NCBI GenBank assembly: GCA_002898975.1
Contig: BEID01000032.1
Location: 1 to 8,859, forward strand
DNA length: 8,859 nucleotides
Direction: 5' to 3'
Origin: a bacterium HR27
GTDB lineage: Bacteria; Chloroflexota; Chloroflexia; Thermomicrobiales; Thermomicrobiaceae
Part shown: positions 5,480-8,859 of the stretch, one piece after another
Numbering within the stretch: position 1 is the stretch's first letter
Layout: each line of letters opens with the position of its first letter
Position numbers and translations under genes: made by a program
The notes under the pieces: model-generated
Told to the model about the DNA's origin: nothing
The model's database searches: none
Seen by the model: only the letters and a program-made list of their open reading frames with translations

Positions 5480-6001
5480 ATGACGGCAGGGGTCCGGCGG
5501 GCGCTCGCGCTGGTGCTCGCGCTCTGGGGAACCTGGTTGTGGGGCCGGGCTGGCTGGTCGCTCGCGACCTGGTACGGCGGATACTCCGGCGACACGGACC
5601 TCCGCACTATCGCTGCCTGGTTCACCGCGCTCGGCGTCCCGCCGCTCCTCGCTGGTATCGCGCTCTGGCGCGGCTGGAACGTGCCAGCCCGCTGGCTCGC
5701 ACTGGTGTGCCTAGCACTGGTCGCCTTCTGGATCCAGCAGCTGACCTGGTTCAGCGTCGGGCTCGTCACCGGACTCCGTACCGGCACCTGGAGCGACGCG
5801 TTCGATACGCTCGTCGCCTGGCAGTGGCTCGAACAGGCTCTCGTCGTCCCGCACGACTGGAGTGATCTCGGGTCCTGGGTGCTCTGGTTCGCCTGGGGAC
5901 TGTGGAGCCAGCTCGTCGTCGCGCTCGTCGCTTTCGTGCAGGCACTGCGGCCACGCGCGGCAGGCGGAGCAACCCGTAAGCGCGTGACCGCCGCTGCCTA
6001 G
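5480..6001 (+). CDS. Tryptophan-rich four-helix membrane protein, unknown function
   Basis: The protein has 173 residues. ATG 5480 follows GGGGAGG (5467-5473) at 6 bases. Four hydrophobic segments are visible: about 8-30 (A-L-A-L-V-L-A-L-W-G-T-W-L-W), 43-64 (T-I-A-A-W-F-T-A-L-G-V-P-P-L-L-A-G-I-A-L), 71-98 (R-W-L-A-L-V-C-L-A-L-V-A-F-W) and 129-156 (W-V-L-W-F-A-W-G-L-W-S-Q-L-V-V-A-L-V). The tail is basic (R-P-R-A, T-R-K-R), so the C-terminus is probably inside; with four helices the N-terminus would be inside too. I count 19 tryptophans (11 per cent), many at helix ends and in the loop between helices 3 and 4. No family recognised. It is convergent with the beta-helix gene, 60 bases from it, and separated from sir2 by the hairpin and direct repeats, so it probably has its own promoter. 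Confidence 0.8.
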   Translation: MTAGVRRALALVLALWGTWLWGRAGWSLATWYGGYSGDTDLRTIAAWFTALGVPPLLAGIALWRGWNVPARWLALVCLALVAFWIQQLTWFSVGLVTGLRTGTWSDAFDTLVAWQWLEQALVVPHDWSDLGSWVLWFAWGLWSQLVVALVAFVQALRPRAAGGATRKRVTAAA

Positions 6002-6061
6002 CGGTCAACAGGTCTGAATGATCGCCGGCAGACTGCCGACCTTCCTGCGGACGGGCGAGGC

Positions 6062-7261
6062 TCAGGTCGTCCGAAAAACGTCCTGGATATCGTTCTCGCG
6101 CGTGTAACCAGCCAGGAGCAGCGGCGTCCGCTCGGTCTCGTAGCGATTTCCGACCAGGCGCGTCGCCGTGGTATGGAGCAGGAAGACGGCCGCCCGGCTG
6201 TTGGCGACGAAACGGTTGCCGCACAGCTCGTGCCCCGTCGAAACGCAGCGGTCGGGGAAGTCGCGGTTGGTCGGATCGAGCGTGAAGGCGACGCCGTCGC
6301 GGCCGTTGCGGGCGATGAGGTTGGCGCGCAGGATGCCACGCGCGCCGTGCTCCCAGTGGACGCCGTCGATGCGATTGTCGGCGATGAGATTCTCCTCGAG
6401 CACCGTGTCGGTGGAGAAGCCGAGCCAGAAGCCGTAGTTGCTCCAGCAAGCCCGGTTGCGGCGAAAGACGTTTCCGCACGAGAACGTCGCCTCGAACGCG
6501 TTGTTGGGCGAGTAGGAGCCGTCGTTGCCGACGACGAGGTTGTCGTTGGAGGGCGGGCTGAACTGGTTCCCGAGGAAGAAACCGTCGCCCGACCAGCGCA
6601 GGTCGTTGCCGGCGACGCGGTTCCGGTGCGAGCCCCACGTGAGCAGGATACCGGCAGCGTCGCAACCGGCACCGCCGCACCGGTTGACGTGATGCGCCCG
6701 GTTCCGCTCGAGGCAGCAATCGGTCGAGCCGTGCAGGCGGATCCCCCAGGCGGTATTGTGCGAGAGGTCGCAGTCGGCGACGACGATACCGCGGCAGGAG
6801 ACGAGATCGACGCCGATATCCTGGCCGATGGCACGGAGCCGGACGACCCGGCTGGCGACGGTGCGGAGCAGGCGGGCACCGCCGCCAGCACCCTCGTCGA
6901 CGCGCGTGATATCGAGAAACGTGCCGTCGCTCCGGCCGTTGTGGGAGAAGTCGCAGTCCTCGACGAGGAGTTCTTCGCAGTCGATGGCGACGAGCGCCCA
7001 GGCGTAGCCACGCACCGTGAGGTTGCGCAGGACGACGCGACGGCAGCCAACGAGCACGATGCCGACACCGCCGCGTCCACCGCCATCGAGCACCGTCCCC
7101 CGTCCATCGACGACGAGGTCGTCACCCACGATGCGGAGCGCGCCGTCGGACGGGTCCGGGAGCACGTAGTGTCCCGGCGCGAGTTCGGTCGATGCGGTGA
7201 CGACGAGTCCGGCGCGCGGCTCGCGGAAACGGGAGCGGAAGCGGGCGAACCAGCCTCTCAC
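6062..7261 (-). CDS. Right-handed parallel beta-helix (NosD-like) protein
   Basis: The protein has 399 residues from GTG 7261. Residues 40-395 form a ladder of short repeats typical of parallel beta-helix (PbH1/NosD-type) folds: units such as V-V-L-R-N-L-T-V-R-G, L-L-V-E-D-C-D-F-S-H-N, I-V-V-A-D-C-D-L-S-H-N, L-E-R-N-R-A-H, V-L-E-E-N-L-I-A-D-N-R-I-D-G-V and L-R-A-N-L-I-A-R-N-G-R-D-G-V. Each has an Asn turn and an inward-facing hydrophobic strand. Such proteins are usually sugar-processing enzymes or surface proteins, but no catalytic set could be assigned. The N-terminus (R-G-W-F-A-R-F-R-S-R-F-R) is basic and lacks a convincing secretion signal. GTG 7261 overlaps the stop of the upstream zinc-ribbon gene as GTGA, which indicates translational coupling. 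GTG 7270, three codons earlier, is an alternative start. Confidence 0.85.
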   Translation of the reverse strand: MRGWFARFRSRFREPRAGLVVTASTELAPGHYVLPDPSDGALRIVGDDLVVDGRGTVLDGGGRGGVGIVLVGCRRVVLRNLTVRGYAWALVAIDCEELLVEDCDFSHNGRSDGTFLDITRVDEGAGGGARLLRTVASRVVRLRAIGQDIGVDLVSCRGIVVADCDLSHNTAWGIRLHGSTDCCLERNRAHHVNRCGGAGCDAAGILLTWGSHRNRVAGNDLRWSGDGFFLGNQFSPPSNDNLVVGNDGSYSPNNAFEATFSCGNVFRRNRACWSNYGFWLGFSTDTVLEENLIADNRIDGVHWEHGARGILRANLIARNGRDGVAFTLDPTNRDFPDRCVSTGHELCGNRFVANSRAAVFLLHTTATRLVGNRYETERTPLLLAGYTRENDIQDVFRTT

Positions 7262-7542
7262 GACGTCCACACACCACCAGCGAACACCGCGGCAACCGCA
7301 CCGCAGGCGCCACAGCGCGCTTCGACCGTGCGGCCGGTACGGCGCAGGCGTACCGAGCGGGTGTCAGCATGGCGGCTCCCGCAGGTCGGGCAGACGACCG
7401 GCTCCCAGAGACGCCGGGCCTCCTCGAGCGAGACCGTCTCGCGGCGCGCGAGCCGGCGATGCCGAGCTGGGCGGTCGACATCGTCCCAGTCGTCGAGCGC
7501 GAACTCGGAGAGCGGATCATCCCAAGCTCCGGACCGGTGCAT
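7258..7542 (-). CDS. Small zinc-ribbon protein
   Basis: The protein has 94 residues from ATG 7542, chosen because a GGGGGG run lies 7 bases ahead on its strand. In-frame starts further out (7641, 7605, 7578) have no site. The N-terminal third is acidic (W-D-D-P-L-S-E-F, D-D-W-D-D-V-D), followed by a basic stretch (R-H-R-R-L-A-R-R). The C-terminal half is a four-cysteine zinc ribbon: C51-P-T-C54-G-S-R, a 22-residue beta-hairpin insert, then C77-G-A-C80-G. Such ribbons bind nucleic acid or protein partners; nothing here shows which. It is the first gene of a two-gene unit, its stop overlapping the start of the beta-helix gene by 4 bases. The upstream DNA is the right-hand repeat block, and no clear promoter was found. 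Confidence 0.75.
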   Translation of the reverse strand: MHRSGAWDDPLSEFALDDWDDVDRPARHRRLARRETVSLEEARRLWEPVVCPTCGSRHADTRSVRLRRTGRTVEARCGACGAVAAVFAGGVWTS

Positions 7543-7712
7543 CGGGGTTCCCCCCGCAACGAACGCGAACGGATCCATGTGGTCGGTGTGTTCTCTGGAT
7601 AGCATACGCGGGAGGGGAGTGGCAAGGGGGACCCGCTGCAAGCGCGGCTGGTTCCCCGCCTTCCTGATTCTCCGGCGCGGGGAATCGCGAGCCTACCGTC
7701 CGTGCGCTGAAA

Positions 7713-7732
7713 GGGTCAAGCATGCGTGACCC
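7713..7732 (+). repeat. C-type hairpin, one mismatch
   Basis: GGGTCAAGC (7713-7721), AT, GCGTGACCC (7724-7732). One position (the second A of CAAG) does not pair. CCGCC follows, as in the C unit at 3751-3770. Confidence 0.7.
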
Positions 7733-7820
7733 GCCGACCGGGCCCGGGAACCGATCCCAGTCCCCCGCCCCCCGGCACGGGTGGGTGAGGCACGCGCTGG
7801 AGTACCCCGAACCCGGCCCG

Positions 7821-7871
7821 CTGTCCCGCACGGCGCGGGAGAGGGAAGTGCCGCGAGAGCGGCGGGGGTGA
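7821..7871 (+). repeat. Degenerate Y module
   Basis: TCCCGC (7824-7829) and GCGGGA (7835-7840) form the hairpin core. GAGGGAAGTGCCGCGAGAGCGGCGGGGGTGAGG-like sequence follows, matching the layout of the Y units at 4027-4102 and 8136-8203 with more mismatches. Confidence 0.6.
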
Positions 7872-7947
7872 GGCTGTCGGGCTGGTCGGCGAACGCCGAC
7901 CGTTCGATGCTTGGGCCTCGCGGCGCGGACGTGCGACGCACGTATCG

Positions 7948-8038
7948 CCCCTACACGGAACGACGGTGTGATCTCTTGGCGACGGTCACGCACGCATCGC
8001 CGACGTGCCCCTCATGGCCACCGTCGTTCCGGTAGGGG
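7948..8038. repeat. Long inverted repeat: two element tails facing each other
   Basis: CCCCTAC (7948-7954) plus CGGAACGACGGTG (7956-7968) pair with CACCGTCGTTCCG (8019-8031) plus GTAGGGG (8032-8038). That gives 20 matched pairs with a single unpaired A (7955), around a 50-base interior. The two halves are the tails of a + and a - oriented element. Confidence 0.75.
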
Positions 8039-8121
8039 GTCAGGCACGCCTGACCCAGCCGGGCCGGTAGGCCCGGAACTCCGAACCCGTTCCCACACCA
8101 TCCTGCGTAGACGGACGCGGC
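8037..8121 (-). repeat. Z-B-C unit, inverted partner of 4113-4197
   Basis: It contains GGGTCAGGC/GCCTGACCC (8037-8045/8048-8056), CCGGGCC/GGCCCGG (8059-8065/8070-8076) and the reverse complement of TACGCAGGATGGTGTGGG. It matches the left-block copy at 77 of 85 positions by hand count. Two of the differences are a paired change inside the hairpin stem. Confidence 0.85.
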
Positions 8122-8135
8122 ACGCGTGTGCCCCG

Positions 8136-8169
8136 ACCCCCTCTCCCACACGATCGTGGGAGAGGGGGT
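8136..8169. repeat. Perfect 14-bp-stem hairpin, Y module
   Basis: ACCCCCTCTCCCAC (8136-8149) and GTGGGAGAGGGGGT (8156-8169) are perfect complements around ACGATC. This is the strongest stem in the window. GGCGAGCGCCAGCGAGC and GGGGGTAAGGGGTG follow. No T-run. Confidence 0.85.
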
Positions 8170-8353
8170 GGCGAGCGCCAGCGAGCGGGGGTAAGGGGTG
8201 TCCACCAAACAGGAACCGTCGCACCATCGGTGTTTCCGCGCCATTCGGCGCAGCTGGGCGAGGCGTGCATCGCCCCCACGGCAATGGGTCATTTGGCCAC
8301 CATCGCCTGCCGATCGTTCATCGCCAGCCATCGACCACCGTCACCCCCTGTAG

Positions 8354-8396
8354 GGGTCGGGCGTGCCCGACCCGGCGGGTCAGGCGTGCCTGACCT
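8354..8396 (-). repeat. D and C hairpins in inverted orientation
   Basis: GGGTCGGGC/GCCCGACCC (8354-8362/8365-8373) and GGGTCAGGC/GCCTGACCT (8377-8385/8388-8396). On the left side CCCCCTGTAGGGG and ATCGACCACCGTCA give the tail, reading outward on the - strand. Confidence 0.85.
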
Positions 8397-8469
8397 GAAG
8401 GGTCGCGCGTGCGTGGCCTGCCCGCCAGGGCCGGGAACGAACCACGCACCCGCGCCGGTCGGCGCGGAC

Positions 8470-8489
8470 GGGCGACGCACGCGTCGCCC
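8470..8489 (-). repeat. Hairpin A in inverted orientation
   Basis: GGGCGACGC (8470-8478), AC, GCGTCGCCC (8481-8489), with CTACGAGGA and GGTCGGCGCGGAC flanks mirroring those of 3676-3695. Confidence 0.85.
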
Positions 8490-8681
8490 CTACGAGGAAA
8501 ACGCGGACGGGGCACGCCGCGCCCCGACAGGGCGTGGTCGGTTGCCGACGGTCGCCTGCCGATCGTCCACCTGAGCCGATCGCGTACCTGGCAACTGGAC
8601 GGGTGGAAACGGGCGAGGGGCCGTCCACTGGTGCAGCGCGTGGAGCGAGTTAGGTCGGGCGGAACACGAAGGAGCGTTCGC

Positions 8682-8710
8682 TTGACTCTGAGTCTGCGAG
8701 GGCGTATACT
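8682..8710 (+). promoter_or_regulatory. Strong sigma-70-type promoter
   Basis: TTGACT (8682-8687) and TATACT (8705-8710) each match 5 of 6 consensus positions and are separated by the ideal 17 bases. Transcription should start near 8716-8717. It is the best promoter match in the window and drives whatever lies at and beyond the right edge. Confidence 0.75.
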
Positions 8711-8781
8711 GGGAAAGGTTGGGCGCTGCGGCCGGGACGGGTCGCGCGTCCTGAGTCGGTCCGACGTGGAGGGTACAGCGC

Positions 8782-8847
8782 GTGGAACGTAGTCAGCCTC
8801 CAGAACGCAGTACCGGCTCCCGCGGGCCGTCCGGGTCGGAGCAGTAA
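8782..8847 (+). CDS. 21-codon ORF, possible leader peptide
   Basis: GTG 8782 follows GGAGGG (8768-8773) at 8 bases and lies about 65 bases downstream of the predicted start of the strong promoter. The frame runs 21 codons to TAA 8845-8847. The product is hydrophilic (M-E-R-S-Q-P-P-E-R, then G-S-R-G-P-S-G-S-E-Q). It shows no run of one amino acid of the kind seen in attenuator peptides. It may be a real short gene, a leader for a gene beyond the window, or untranslated leader sequence. Confidence 0.4.
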   Translation: MERSQPPERSTGSRGPSGSEQ

Positions 8848-8859
8848 GCCGCGCAGAGC

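Larger units (their letters stand above)
7705..8580. repeat. Palindromic repeat mosaic, right block (mostly inverted)
   Basis: About 0.9 kb without a credible gene, between the divergent zinc-ribbon gene and the promoter at 8682. Read on the - strand from 8565 downward it gives module M (GGCGACCGTCGG), hairpin A, a B remnant, C and D hairpins with the TGACGGTGGTCGAT tail, GGAAACACCGATGGTGCG, the nested Y hairpin, Z, B and C. The left block has these modules in nearly the same order on the + strand. The part from 7705 to about 7990 holds more degenerate units. Confidence 0.85.

Noticed and set aside
6002..6061. Terminator between the convergent membrane-protein and beta-helix genes
   Set aside because: The only palindrome, CGGCA-GAC-TGCCG, has a 5-bp stem with no T-run on either side.
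5998..7125. 375-codon - strand frame overlapping the beta-helix gene
   Set aside because: Serine-, threonine- and arginine-rich shadow frame; the overlapping frame has clear beta-helix repeats.
7543..7641. Longer start for the zinc-ribbon protein
   Set aside because: The frame is open to 7641, but the added 33 residues have no ribosome-binding site at any start and look non-coding.
6173..7729. 518-codon open frame on the + strand
   Set aside because: It lies antisense to the beta-helix and zinc-ribbon genes. The product is a low-complexity mix of Val, Ala, Glu, Asp and Arg without any domain, as expected for the shadow of a GC-rich gene.
3288..8580. CRISPR array
   Set aside because: The palindromic repeats vary in sequence, spacing and orientation, and no regular unique spacers or cas genes are present.
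3288..8580. Insertion sequence or composite transposon
   Set aside because: No transposase or integrase frame is present, and no target-site duplication could be identified at the block edges.
8128..8792. Open frames across the right repeat block
   Set aside because: Same repeat-derived peptides as in the left block, for example T-H-A-S-P and P-D-P-P-G; no ribosome-binding site.

Overview
The window is GC-rich bacterial chromosome (roughly two-thirds G+C by eye). Its coding regions have GC-rich third codon positions, and its intergenic regions are packed with short palindromic repeats. The style resembles Chloroflexota of the Thermomicrobia group, but no rRNA or other marker gene is present, so this placement is a guess.

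Layout. (1) 1-2010, + strand: a run of small membrane-protein genes. These are the 3' end of one gene (1-191), a three-helix protein (364-696), a doubtful ORF (724-1137), a paralogue of the first gene (1183-1497) and a three-helix gene broken by an in-frame TAG (1747-2010). The first gene and its paralogue share a 99-bp identical stretch and then diverge sharply without a change of length, which looks like gene conversion. (2) 2020-3138, - strand: a ThiO-like FAD-dependent amine/glycine oxidase, convergent with the small genes. (3) About 3288-4280: no gene, a mosaic of palindromic repeats. (4) 4414-5223, + strand: a Sir2-family NAD-dependent deacylase with an intact zinc site. A strong hairpin between two 36-bp direct repeats follows, then a tryptophan-rich four-helix membrane protein (5480-6001). 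(5) 7542 to 6062, - strand: a two-gene unit, a small zinc-ribbon protein overlapping by 4 bases (GTGA) a parallel beta-helix (NosD-like) protein. (6) About 7705-8580: a second palindromic mosaic. It carries most of the same modules as the first in nearly the same order, but inverted. (7) 8682-8710: a near-consensus sigma-70-type promoter firing to the right, followed by a 21-codon ORF with a good ribosome-binding site. The window ends there.

The most unusual content is non-coding. The two mosaics are inverted relatives bracketing the sir2 to zinc-ribbon segment. Both lie between divergent 5' gene ends. Their core hairpins vary in sequence while keeping base pairing (GGG-4 variable bases-GC, two bases, GC-complementary 4-CCC). 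No transposase, CRISPR array, tRNA or rRNA was found. The known genes do not form an obvious single pathway: the oxidase points to thiamine synthesis or amino-acid oxidation, the sirtuin to protein deacylation, and the rest are of unknown function.
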